In this document: positions 1 to 8,899 of the stretch, in pieces
How the letters are laid out: each line of letters begins with the position of its first letter
Numbering within the stretch: position 1 is the stretch's first letter
Assembly (NCBI GenBank): GCA_966212235.1
Contig: CBIHPP010000006.1
Span: 372,001-436,000 of the forward strand
Source: Niastella sp966212235
GTDB lineage: Bacteria; Bacteroidota; Bacteroidia; Chitinophagales; Chitinophagaceae
Direction of reading: 5' to 3'
Length of the DNA: 64,000 nt
Made by a program: the position numbers and the translations under genes
The notes under the pieces: generated by a model
The model's database searches: none
The model's input: only the letters and a program-made list of their open reading frames with translations
What the model was told of the DNA's origin: nothing

Positions 1-2222
1 TTATTTTCTGCAACATGCCTGGTGACCGTACCGCTATCACCCGCCTTTGCTTTCTCGCCCAGCTTTTTTCTTTCCGGCGACGAAAAGTTGGCAAATGTTC
101 GGCGCAATAAGGGAAGCACCGTTGTGAATGTTTCTTCATCCAATTCACCAATCCAGTTATTCACCAGCCCCCAGAGCTCAATGTCTATTAATAAAATAGT
201 TCCACTGCCTTTCAGGAACCCTTCCAGCCAGGCGGCTGTTTTATCTGGAGGCGTTGCGGCAGACATGGCATAATGAAATACGCGAATAAGATCATTCCCT
301 TCCAGCAATTTGTAATCAGCCAGCAGTCGGGTGGCGTAACCTGCTATCATGGGTGATGTATTGCCTACTGCAGCTATTGCCTGTAAGGTTTGCTGCCACT
401 GCGTAGTGATATCTGTTTGCTGCAATACATTTACTGCATCGTTTAATTTATAGAACAGTTCAAGCAGTTTTTGTGCTGCATCCTCGCTTACTGCCGTACA
501 GGCCGCGGGTAAACTTACGCAGATACGGGTAAGCATGCTGTTTACAATACCCAATACCAGATCGGCATCTGTTTTACGCACACTGCCATACCGGGTCACC
601 TGTACCAACCCGGGCACCACTTCCATTAATTGTATTACATCGCCACTGGCAGCGGCCAGGTTATTGATGCGTTGTATACATTCCTCCACAGCCCGGTGCA
701 GCTCGGCCGGAATGGTATTTTCAAGCAACTTCGTTACCGTACTTAATGCATCGGCCTTGCCGGCTTCTTCTATTACAAATTTTTCAGCGGCTTCCGCCAC
801 TGTATTGCCCCAATTGCCTTTCTCAATAATGGTGATCGAAAGCTCAGGGTTCCATTGCAACCGCCACGATTCTTTAAAAGTGCCTTTGCCTGAAACGTCC
901 TGCCGTTCACCCCATTTGATATCGAGTAAATGCAGCCGGTGTAAAAATATGCTTCGCTCCAGGTCAGTTTCTTTGCGTAGGTCCAGGGTGTAATCTTTCC
1001 AATCGGCTGTTGCCGGTAACCGCAATTTCTTTTGCAGCTTTTCTATATCGAGCTGCAACGGTGGCTTGGGAATTTCCGTGGGCACTTCCCCAATGCGGTT
1101 GCTTACGATCAGTTCATCGGCGATCAACTGCATTAATATATTTTCCCCGTTGCAGAGTACGGTGCGGGTAGCTTCGTTCAGTTCTTGCAGTCCTGCCTTG
1201 TATAAGTTGCGCATACCAGCCAGCGATTCCGCCAATCGCACCGCTTCTATTACATGCGCCACGGAAGTATCCATGTCTTTTGTCCGGAATAGCTTAGCCA
1301 CTTTCGCCATCCAGCGGGTACCGTCATCAGCAGGATACTGCCAGATATGATCGTACCAGCCGGGCGACTGAATGCCGGCCCCGTATCCGCTGTAGTAACT
1401 CAAACGGCTATAGGTCCAGGGTATCCAGGTACATTCTACTTTAACTTTAGGCAATCCTTTCAGCAGATCGTTGTCTTCTTTTTGTTTGGCTAAGGAAAGC
1501 AAAGCGGGTGCATGCCAGGCGCCGCAGATCACGGCTATGTTCTGAAACAATTCTTTTTCAGCCTGCCTTATCGTTTTGCGCATCCAGGCTTCCCGCATTT
1601 CTTCTATCCGGTCTTCTTTTTGCGGAAAGGCTTCACGCAACACCTGCATGGCTTCGGTTACCGCATCAAATACCTGCTCATTACTCTGGCGGTGCTCAAA
1701 CATATGTTCCCACCACTTCTCGCCATCTTCATAACCAGCCGCTTCTGCGAGGTAAGAAATAGGATCTTTGCTGATCGCTACAGCTTCCAGCACTTCGTTG
1801 TTACGTAATGAATAATTATTGACCGATGGGTCGGCAGCACCGGGCTGGTCCGTTGGCGGTTCATTTTCTCCGGCTTTTTTTTGTTGTTCCTGCCTTTCCT
1901 TTTCCAATGCTATGTGGTGGCTCATGGGAAGATCCATAAACCGCACATGTATGTTGTGTTTGCGGGCATATGACATGGCCTGCCATTCGGGTGAAAATTC
2001 TGCAAAGGGATAAAAGGATGACCGTTGTGGATCATCGGGTTGATAAACCAGTATAGCTACCGGCGGTTTTAACTCAGCATGATTTACCCATTGCAATAAC
2101 GGGTCAGCTTCGGGCGGCCCTTCTACCAATACAATATCCGGCTTTACTGTTTCCAGAAAATCCTTAACATTTTTCGCCGAACCGGGACCGTGGTGTCGTA
2201 TGCCTAATATATGAATGGCCAT
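1..2222 (-). CDS. DUF5682 family protein (3' end beyond window)
   Basis: An open frame on the minus strand starts at the ATG at 2222-2220 and has no stop before base 1, so about 740 residues are visible and the C-terminus lies outside. The N-terminus reads MAIHILGIRHHGPGSAKN, and a later segment reads VICGAWHAPAL (around 1500-1535); both are signatures I associate with DUF5682. The family has no proven biochemical activity. It is normally encoded with a MoxR ATPase, a DUF5691 protein, a SWIM protein and a vWA protein, which matches the upstream genes here. The start is 26 bp after the MoxR stop, so the two are probably cotranscribed. The vWA partner is expected just left of the window. Family call is fairly sure; function is unknown. 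Confidence 0.85.
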   Translation of the reverse strand, partial: MAIHILGIRHHGPGSAKNVKDFLETVKPDIVLVEGPPEADPLLQWVNHAELKPPVAILVYQPDDPQRSSFYPFAEFSPEWQAMSYARKHNIHVRFMDLPMSHHIALEKERQEQQKKAGENEPPTDQPGAADPSVNNYSLRNNEVLEAVAISKDPISYLAEAAGYEDGEKWWEHMFEHRQSNEQVFDAVTEAMQVLREAFPQKEDRIEEMREAWMRKTIRQAEKELFQNIAVICGAWHAPALLSLAKQKEDNDLLKGLPKVKVECTWIPWTYSRLSYYSGYGAGIQSPGWYDHIWQYPADDGTRWMAKVAKLFRTKDMDTSVAHVIEAVRLAESLAGMRNLYKAGLQELNEATRTVLCNGENILMQLIADELIVSNRIGEVPTEIPKPPLQLDIEKLQKKLRLPATADWKDYTLDLRKETDLERSIFLHRLHLLDIKWGERQDVSGKGTFKESWRLQWNPELSITIIEKGNWGNTVAEAAEKFVIEEAGKADALSTVTKLLENTIPAELHRAVEECIQRINNLAAASGDVIQLMEVVPGLVQVTRYGSVRKTDADLVLGIVNSMLTRICVSLPAACTAVSEDAAQKLLELFYKLNDAVNVLQQTDITTQWQQTLQAIAAVGNTSPMIAGYATRLLADYKLLEGNDLIRVFHYAMSAATPPDKTAAWLEGFLKGSGTILLIDIELWGLVNNWIGELDEETFTTVLPLLRRTFANFSSPERKKLGEKAKAGDSGTVTRHVAEN

Positions 2223-2248
2223 GATGAATTTGTGAATAATAAATTAGC

Positions 2249-3328
2249 TTATAACAAATCCCGGCAAGCACGGTAAATATCTTTCCAGTCTTCTCTTGGC
2301 TTAACCACTGTTTCAAGATACTCCTGCCATACCAGTTTATCCTGCACCGGATCTTTTATAACCGAACCGATAATACCCGCAGCCAAATCAACCGCCTTTA
2401 ATTGGCCATCGCCAAAATAAGCAGCCATGGCCAGTCCGCTGTTTACTACCGAAATGGCCTCTGCCGTACTGAGTGTTCCACTGGGCACCTTGATCTTTGT
2501 TTTTCCATCGATCGTAACACCGCTGCGCAATTCACGAAAGATGGTTACAATGCGACGGATCTCCTGTAATGCCGGTGGTTCGGCAGGCAACTCCATTACT
2601 TTTTCGAAACTTTCAACGCGGCGTTTTACAATATCAATTTCTTCATCCATTGAATCAGGGACCGGCAAAATAACAGTATTGAACCGGCGCTTTAACGCGC
2701 TGGACAATTCATTCACGCCCTTATCGCGGTTATTGGCGGTAGCTATTACATTAAATCCTTTTACGGCCTGTACTTCCGTATTCAGTTCAGGCACCGGCAA
2801 TGTTTTTTCCGAAAGAATAGTAATGAGCGTATCCTGCACATCGGCACCAATACGGGTAAGTTCTTCAATACGCACGATCTTGCCTTCTTTCATGGCCCTC
2901 ATTACAGGCGTTGTTACCAATGCTTTTTCTGAAGGACCTTCTGCCAGCAAGCGGGCATAGTTCCAGCCATAGCGAATGGCTTCTTCACTGGTGCCTGCCG
3001 TTCCCTGTACAATCATGGTAGAATCGCCGGAAACAGCTGCGGACAAATGTTCACTCACCCAGCTTTTTGCCGTTCCGGGTAATCCATATAATAATAAAGC
3101 CCGGTCGGTCGTGAGCGTGGCAACGGCTATTTCCATCAACCTTTTATTGCCGATATATTTGGGCTGTACTTCGAAACCATTTTTCAGTTTACCACCCATC
3201 AGGTAAGTTACCACACCCTGTGGCGTTAACTTCCAGTTCTGCGGGCGCTTTCCCGTATCCTGCTTTTGCAGTTCTTCCAATTCCTGGGCAAATAATTGTT
3301 CAGCATGTTGACGTAAAAGGGAAGACAT
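2249..3328 (-). CDS. MoxR-type AAA+ ATPase (SWIM/DUF5691/DUF5682 set)
   Basis: A 359-residue single-domain AAA+ ATPase. Walker A is GLPGTAKSW (about residues 80-90). The Walker B position reads IVRIEELTR, so the usual Asp-Glu pair is Glu-Glu. Sensor 1 is in VIATANNRDKG, and the arginine-finger segment is LSSALKRRFN. MoxR ATPases form hexameric rings that remodel or activate partner proteins, usually through a vWA protein carrying a metal-dependent adhesion site. It follows the DUF5691 gene by 14 bp and precedes DUF5682 by 26 bp. It is much less like the second MoxR protein of this cluster (12024-13178) than duplicates would be, so each probably serves its own partner set. Confidence 0.9.
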   Translation of the reverse strand: MSSLLRQHAEQLFAQELEELQKQDTGKRPQNWKLTPQGVVTYLMGGKLKNGFEVQPKYIGNKRLMEIAVATLTTDRALLLYGLPGTAKSWVSEHLSAAVSGDSTMIVQGTAGTSEEAIRYGWNYARLLAEGPSEKALVTTPVMRAMKEGKIVRIEELTRIGADVQDTLITILSEKTLPVPELNTEVQAVKGFNVIATANNRDKGVNELSSALKRRFNTVILPVPDSMDEEIDIVKRRVESFEKVMELPAEPPALQEIRRIVTIFRELRSGVTIDGKTKIKVPSGTLSTAEAISVVNSGLAMAAYFGDGQLKAVDLAAGIIGSVIKDPVQDKLVWQEYLETVVKPREDWKDIYRACRDLL

Positions 3329-3342
3329 AATGAGTTACTATT

Positions 3343-4827
3343 TTAATCGTTAAAGGATAATATGGTTTGTTTTTTTAAATTAATGAGCGTTGTGATATAC
3401 GCACAGGTATTGGCCCAGGTCGTTTTCAGATGATCTTCAGCCGGTGTGCAATTTTCAAGTTCTGTAACAATATCAACCGGTATGCAATGGATGTAACGGC
3501 TATAAAAAGACCGGTTGTATTGATAAACACTTTTTGCCGTATGTTTAAATATTGCCGTGGTTAATCCAACACTCCAGGCATCTTCCCTTTTAATAGCATG
3601 TTCAATAATGTTGTCAGCAAACTGATCAATAAATTTTAAACTATAAAAATCCTGTTCGGTAACCGGCAACAATGGAATGATATCAATATAAAAGACCTGG
3701 CTGTTTTGCATAAAAGCAGTTGCCCATCGTTGATCCTTATAAACAACTACTGCCTGGACTAGCGCCGGTATTAATTTCTTACCGGTATCATCCTTTTGCC
3801 AGGATCGTATAATAGCGTCGGGCGTGCTTTGTAAATGTGTTTCCCAGAAAGAAGGCGGTACCGATTGCATTAACTGCAAGACTATAAATTCATCATCGGT
3901 GTATTCTTTTTTGTTACTTAGTTTATCGATACCGGTCTTGAAGATATTTTCATCTACATCAGCTGGCAATTGAACGGCCAGTTCTTTATGGCTAACCAGC
4001 CCCAGCGCCGATTTTTTAGTTTTAATGGTCACCGCCTGCTGCAGTACCCGCTGGTATTGTTGTACAATGGGAGAATCAGGGATTTGCTTTAATAACCAAA
4101 GCGCAATTTCCTTCAGTTTTTTGCTTTTTTCTTTTGAAAGACCTTCAAGAAACTCAATATCGGCAGAGCCGATATTGATACCAAGTATTAGTAAAAATTC
4201 AATTTTTGTACTTGCATCTTCCTGGGACCAGGTTTGCATTACCCAGCTTCTTGCCATTTCCGGATCAACCTGGCGGATTTGCTCCAATACCATTTTGCGC
4301 TGTTCCTGCGAACCTGTTTGCCATAATTCTTCATCGGTTGTTGCGGTAGAAAAATTCCATTCCGGGTTAAAACGGGTTAACCAATCGCCCCGCTTACCAC
4401 AACAGGCCACGATCAGGTTCTGCAGCTTTTTTTGTTGTGTGCCAATATTTAATATTAATGGAACCAGCTCGGGATTTATTATCCGTTCTTTTGATTTGCA
4501 TTGCTGCAGCCAGAACTGTAACAGCGAATTACTTTCTGAGTCCAGAATATCTTTTAGCGTTTGCATGTCCAACAGCGAACAGTATTGCTTTTCTTCCACC
4601 TCAGCCTTTGCAATGGTTACCCCTTCTTTTTGCAATGGCTGCACGCCACACTGCCGGTAATTAAATGCCAGGGAAGCCATTTGCAAAAACTGCTCTTCTT
4701 TATCGGTTGTATTATTTTGAATCAGCATAGCTGCATCGGCCAGATCAGGCGGTAATGTAGAGGCGCCCAGGGTTCTTTTGTCTGTGCCCAACATGGCGGT
4801 GTTAATTATTTGATCCCAGATTTCCAT
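3343..4827 (-). CDS. DUF5691 domain-containing protein
   Basis: A 494-residue protein that opens with MEIWDQIINTAMLGTDKR; the NTAMLGT motif is typical of DUF5691. The rest is rich in helix-forming residues and looks like a helical-repeat scaffold, with no catalytic motif, signal peptide or membrane segment visible. In other genomes this family sits beside SWIM zinc-finger, MoxR ATPase, DUF5682 and vWA genes, the same set seen here. It starts 30 bp after the SWIM gene stops and ends 14 bp before the MoxR start, so it is part of the same transcript. A role as adaptor or effector scaffold for the MoxR ring is inference; no activity is known. Confidence 0.82.
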   Translation of the reverse strand: MEIWDQIINTAMLGTDKRTLGASTLPPDLADAAMLIQNNTTDKEEQFLQMASLAFNYRQCGVQPLQKEGVTIAKAEVEEKQYCSLLDMQTLKDILDSESNSLLQFWLQQCKSKERIINPELVPLILNIGTQQKKLQNLIVACCGKRGDWLTRFNPEWNFSTATTDEELWQTGSQEQRKMVLEQIRQVDPEMARSWVMQTWSQEDASTKIEFLLILGINIGSADIEFLEGLSKEKSKKLKEIALWLLKQIPDSPIVQQYQRVLQQAVTIKTKKSALGLVSHKELAVQLPADVDENIFKTGIDKLSNKKEYTDDEFIVLQLMQSVPPSFWETHLQSTPDAIIRSWQKDDTGKKLIPALVQAVVVYKDQRWATAFMQNSQVFYIDIIPLLPVTEQDFYSLKFIDQFADNIIEHAIKREDAWSVGLTTAIFKHTAKSVYQYNRSFYSRYIHCIPVDIVTELENCTPAEDHLKTTWANTCAYITTLINLKKQTILSFND

Positions 4828-4857
4828 ATCCCCGATTTTATTAGAACATCAAACTGT

Positions 4858-6159
4858 TTATAAAATTTTATACTCGTTTTGATACCATACGCCAAAAGGC
4901 TCGTATGTATTCTCTTTCCCTACAACTGCCATATTCAGGGAATCGCCGCCGCTTAATGACAACAATTTCCAGATGCTTTTAAATCCGCTTTTGATACTCA
5001 TCATGTCATTATTGGTATCCTGCAACCACCACTGCATATTATAAAAGACCGGTCGTACCTGCTCAATAATAAAAGGCCTTTCACTGCGAAAGGGCAATGC
5101 GCTGTTAAACGCAGTTTCGGCTTCCACTACCTGCTGCCAGTTCGTAAAGCCTTTGTATTGTTGTATTTTATCTGTGCTGATCTGTTTTTTCACAATGGCC
5201 CGTAACGGAACTACTGAAGGATAGAATACCAACTCTGCCTGTACGAATAAACCAGGCGTGAGGGCTAACTGTGCACCCTGGCCCCGTACCAAAAACTGCA
5301 GCACCAGGGCATACTGGTTACTGGTTATTCCGTATAACCAGTTCCTTTCAACTGTAATATTATCTTCCTCCGTAACCAGTTTACCCAGTACGAGCCAGGT
5401 ATCGGTTATACCAGGTTGTTCTTTTAATTCATCCTGGTTTTGTGTAAACCCGATCCAGGTGCGAATATCCTGTTGTAACAAGGGGGACAATGCTTCACTG
5501 TTTTTAAACCCGCAAATAACCAGGTACAGCCGTAGCAACTGATCCATGTATTCAGATTGCCAGCCATCGCGGTAAAAATTTATTTCACCCAGGTTCTTTA
5601 TCATTCCGGCCAGGCCGGGTGCCTGGGCATCTACCATACGGCGAGCCATACCCTCAAACCAGGCTGAACCTTTTTCCGGCATGCTAAGAATACCATTACG
5701 GATGATATCCTTTATCCATTGTAATAACTCCTCAATGCCGTCGCTCACTTTTTGTTCACGGGCCTGCCGGCGTTTTGCCTGTGCGGCTTCATCAACCGGC
5801 TTTTCTTTTTGCTCTGCCTGTTTTTCCTGCCGCTCAGATCGCTTATTGATCCATTCTGCTACCCACGGAGGCATATTGTTGCTGGTAAAATCATTTTTAC
5901 TACGTGCATACAATAACATCAAACCAATTCCATGTTTACACGGAAATTTCCGGCTGGGGCAACTGCATTTAAAAGCAATATTCACTACGTCAACCTGGGT
6001 TTGATAGGGCTTTTTCCCGCTGCCCTGGCATTCGCCCCAGAGAGCAAGGTCATTAACCCCTTTGCTTACCCACTTGCCTGGACTGGATAGTTCTTTGCCT
6101 GATTTTTTGGAAGATTCATCAGGCGCCAGGGCAAGCACTTGTTCTTCGGATAATTGCAA
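4858..6159 (-). CDS. SWIM zinc-finger protein
   Basis: A 433-residue cytoplasmic protein. Near residues 60-80 it carries FKCSCPSRKFPCKHGIGLML, a CxC...CxH SWIM zinc-binding motif predicted to bind DNA or protein. A charged Lys/Glu/Gln-rich linker follows (about residues 105-140, probably coiled coil), then a long helical region without a recognised fold. SWIM proteins of this length are standard members of the DUF5691/MoxR/DUF5682/vWA cluster and are predicted to target the system to nucleic acid or to a substrate. The gene begins 31 bp after the TPR-propeller gene, which joins the two halves of the cluster. Zinc motif is certain; function is inferred. Confidence 0.87.
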   Translation of the reverse strand: MQLSEEQVLALAPDESSKKSGKELSSPGKWVSKGVNDLALWGECQGSGKKPYQTQVDVVNIAFKCSCPSRKFPCKHGIGLMLLYARSKNDFTSNNMPPWVAEWINKRSERQEKQAEQKEKPVDEAAQAKRRQAREQKVSDGIEELLQWIKDIIRNGILSMPEKGSAWFEGMARRMVDAQAPGLAGMIKNLGEINFYRDGWQSEYMDQLLRLYLVICGFKNSEALSPLLQQDIRTWIGFTQNQDELKEQPGITDTWLVLGKLVTEEDNITVERNWLYGITSNQYALVLQFLVRGQGAQLALTPGLFVQAELVFYPSVVPLRAIVKKQISTDKIQQYKGFTNWQQVVEAETAFNSALPFRSERPFIIEQVRPVFYNMQWWLQDTNNDMMSIKSGFKSIWKLLSLSGGDSLNMAVVGKENTYEPFGVWYQNEYKIL

Positions 6160-6190
6160 GCGAAAAAAATTTAAAATGTATAGAATAGGT

Positions 6191-8899
6191 TTATGCTGTT
6201 TCCTTAATATTATGCAACGTTATCTGTCCATTGGCTTCGAGTATTCCTATCTGATTGCGGTTAGGTCCCTGAAACACCTCAACCACCTCATTCTCTGTTT
6301 CAACCTGCCAGTATATTTCTGGGGGATTATTATTCTCCCTGTCATAATACATTTGCACTTTATGCTTATCAGCCACCACATATCTGTTACCCGGCAGAAT
6401 GGCAACATCCGATATCAGTGTTTCAGTAACGTCAAAAATATCACCTTTGTAATCATCAGCATTGGTCATAAAAAAAGCACGGGCACCGGAGGCATAGCCT
6501 AAAGAGATTAAAGCACCATCCGGGTGTTTATATACTGCGAGGTGTTTAATCAGCCCCTGCAAATAATATAACACATCTATTACTCCGGCTTCCGAAATAC
6601 GCAGTAACATATTATCACAGGCCAGGTAAAAACAATCATCACACCAGATCAATTCATTGGGTATGGCAAACGGAATGCGAAACCCCTCCTCATTAAATGT
6701 ACAACGACAGGATTTTTTCAATTCGCCTTTAAGCGAATAGCTATTGAGGAATGCTTCTTCATGCTCATGATGTAACGTAATTATTTCGCCCTCATACATA
6801 CCTATCCCTACTACATTAGCGTGTAAAAACGGAGGCTGATAAACCACCAGTTCATCCTGGAAATAGTTACTATGCGGCAGCCTTTTATCAGCTATCTGTA
6901 CATCATATGCATGTAATATTATGTTGTTTGTGTGATCTGGATCGGCTAGTACTATAAAAAATTCATTCGGATCGAGCTCTACATTCCAGGTATAATATTC
7001 AATATGACCCTCCCAATTGGCCCTGGCAAGTGCCAGTCCGTTTGGCTTTATGCCCCATACCAGTAGCTGATTCTGCCAGGTAACCGCTTTCTTCCAAACT
7101 ACATCTTTCATGAGCTGGAAATGATTGCCAGTCGATTTTTGCCTGGGCACATGCTTAAACGTGTGCATGAACCGGTAGGTATCGGGTGTAAGTAACTGAT
7201 CACCCGATACGAAATGCTTCAGGCTATGCAAGCTGCCGGCATTTCCTGCCGTCACCTGTTCGCTCACTACTTCATAGGCAATATCCTTACAGGTGCTTTC
7301 CAGCTCTGGCGTTTGATATTTCTGATTTACCTTATCAATTACGCTCAGGAAACTGATCTCCTTTTTGTCGAGATCATTCGTTGAATAGAATGCTTTTATT
7401 TCGGAATGCAAATGTTCATTTTTGTCATCGGCCACCAGGTCAAAATATTTCATCAAACAGGCTTCCGGTTGTTTTACATCCTGCCATCCGTTTAACAACA
7501 CTTTTTTTGCGCGTGACCGATCACCTATTTTATTGGCTATTATCCTCGACTCTTCCAGGTAATCTTTATTCACTGCGGCCTGCTCCACACAATTTTCATA
7601 GCATTTGAGGGCCGGTCCTTTTTGGTCCAGCGTCATATAAAGATCACCGGCTTTTTCATGCTGATTCAAACTGGTATATAATTCAATGGCTTCAACATAT
7701 AATCCACCTTCTTCCAAACAGGTAGCTGCCATTTGCAGGTTATTCAAATGCTCTTTATATAATACAGCCGCTTCCCTGAAATGTTTTCCCTGTCGTAATG
7801 TTGTTGCTGCGGCCGAATAATCGCCTAACAAATGCGCATACACATAAGCGGCTTTTTTAAAATCTTTTTGCTCAATGGCTTCCTGAGCTGCCTTTACATA
7901 TTTACTGCGTAAATCGTTGTAATAATTATCCAGGTTCCATCCATCCACCGCATACCCACCGCCTAACCGGCCCAGGTTAAACTGTAATGAACGCCTTGAT
8001 AAACGCGCTGAGGGCGCGGCTTCGCCTCTGTTTAAATAAGGACTGCTTAATGGGATGGCATATTGCAAGGCCTTATCCGTATCCTTTTCAAACATATCTG
8101 ACAACCGCTTTAACTCACTATCACGCTGTTTTTCCAGGTCCTCTATTTTTTCGGCCATCCAGTTTATGATCTTGCTAAACAAACCTGGTTTTTCATTACC
8201 GCCCTCGCGTGACAAATCTGCTTTTGAACCGTCAGGTAAAATTGAACTCAATTTGCTAACCAGAAAATAGGCGGCCTTCAGCAGGGCTTCGCTCACCGGG
8301 TTATTTAACCAACGCGGATGATCTTTTTTATTGGCTTTTGGAATTTCTTCCAGCGGTCTGTTGTTAATCGATTCTTTGATGGACTCAAACACTTCATCGG
8401 CCTCCAGCTGCTGTAACCTGATCTGATGTAAAGGTATCCACGGCAACTGGCCGGCATGCGCACATCCCCAGTCAATGGCATTGGGTGAAGTGTATTGTAA
8501 CAGATCTGCTAATGCAATTCGATCTGATCTTTCGAAACCAATAAATCCAATGGACGGATGAAAAACCTGGTAATCCCACATTAACAGTGACTGCAACTCC
8601 TGTTCACTAACAGCCGGCGACAACTCCCCATCAACAGGAATAAAAAGTTTATCCCCTACTACGGTATAAGGATGCCTTACCTGTAACAATGCCGGCAACT
8701 GCTCTTTTTTGAAAATAACAAACAGGCCTGCGGCATCAACGGGGTTGTTATTCTGTGAGATGATAAAACACACCAGTTGCTCCAACGGTATCTGCCATGC
8801 ATTCATTTCCCGCAGCCAGATATCCGGCGTGTTACCCCGGATAAAAGCACCGCTCAATGCCTGGGTGGCATGTTCATTATATTTAAGTATTAGCTCCAT
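6191..8899 (-). CDS. TPR and beta-propeller protein of MoxR-vWA ternary system (bpX6-like)
   Basis: A 902-residue cytoplasmic protein with three parts. Residues 1 to about 230 form an N-terminal alpha/beta region (starting MELILKYNEHATQALSGAF). About 330-480 is a run of degenerate TPR-like helical hairpins with repeated A-x-x-Y/L and A-A-x-x-L patterns. About 600-900 is rich in beta strands with Trp/Tyr-ended repeats and is probably a beta-propeller. This layout fits the propeller partner of systems named MoxR-vWA-beta-propeller ternary systems, where the domain is called bpX6; the exact subtype is from memory and length. It overlaps the preceding vWA gene by 17 bp, which suggests translational coupling. 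It likely presents substrates or senses a signal. Confidence 0.72.
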   Translation of the reverse strand: MELILKYNEHATQALSGAFIRGNTPDIWLREMNAWQIPLEQLVCFIISQNNNPVDAAGLFVIFKKEQLPALLQVRHPYTVVGDKLFIPVDGELSPAVSEQELQSLLMWDYQVFHPSIGFIGFERSDRIALADLLQYTSPNAIDWGCAHAGQLPWIPLHQIRLQQLEADEVFESIKESINNRPLEEIPKANKKDHPRWLNNPVSEALLKAAYFLVSKLSSILPDGSKADLSREGGNEKPGLFSKIINWMAEKIEDLEKQRDSELKRLSDMFEKDTDKALQYAIPLSSPYLNRGEAAPSARLSRRSLQFNLGRLGGGYAVDGWNLDNYYNDLRSKYVKAAQEAIEQKDFKKAAYVYAHLLGDYSAAATTLRQGKHFREAAVLYKEHLNNLQMAATCLEEGGLYVEAIELYTSLNQHEKAGDLYMTLDQKGPALKCYENCVEQAAVNKDYLEESRIIANKIGDRSRAKKVLLNGWQDVKQPEACLMKYFDLVADDKNEHLHSEIKAFYSTNDLDKKEISFLSVIDKVNQKYQTPELESTCKDIAYEVVSEQVTAGNAGSLHSLKHFVSGDQLLTPDTYRFMHTFKHVPRQKSTGNHFQLMKDVVWKKAVTWQNQLLVWGIKPNGLALARANWEGHIEYYTWNVELDPNEFFIVLADPDHTNNIILHAYDVQIADKRLPHSNYFQDELVVYQPPFLHANVVGIGMYEGEIITLHHEHEEAFLNSYSLKGELKKSCRCTFNEEGFRIPFAIPNELIWCDDCFYLACDNMLLRISEAGVIDVLYYLQGLIKHLAVYKHPDGALISLGYASGARAFFMTNADDYKGDIFDVTETLISDVAILPGNRYVVADKHKVQMYYDRENNNPPEIYWQVETENEVVEVFQGPNRNQIGILEANGQITLHNIKETA

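Noticed and set aside
1..2222. Plus-strand ORFs over the DUF5682 gene
   Set aside because: All are shadows of the long minus frame, which carries the conserved motifs.
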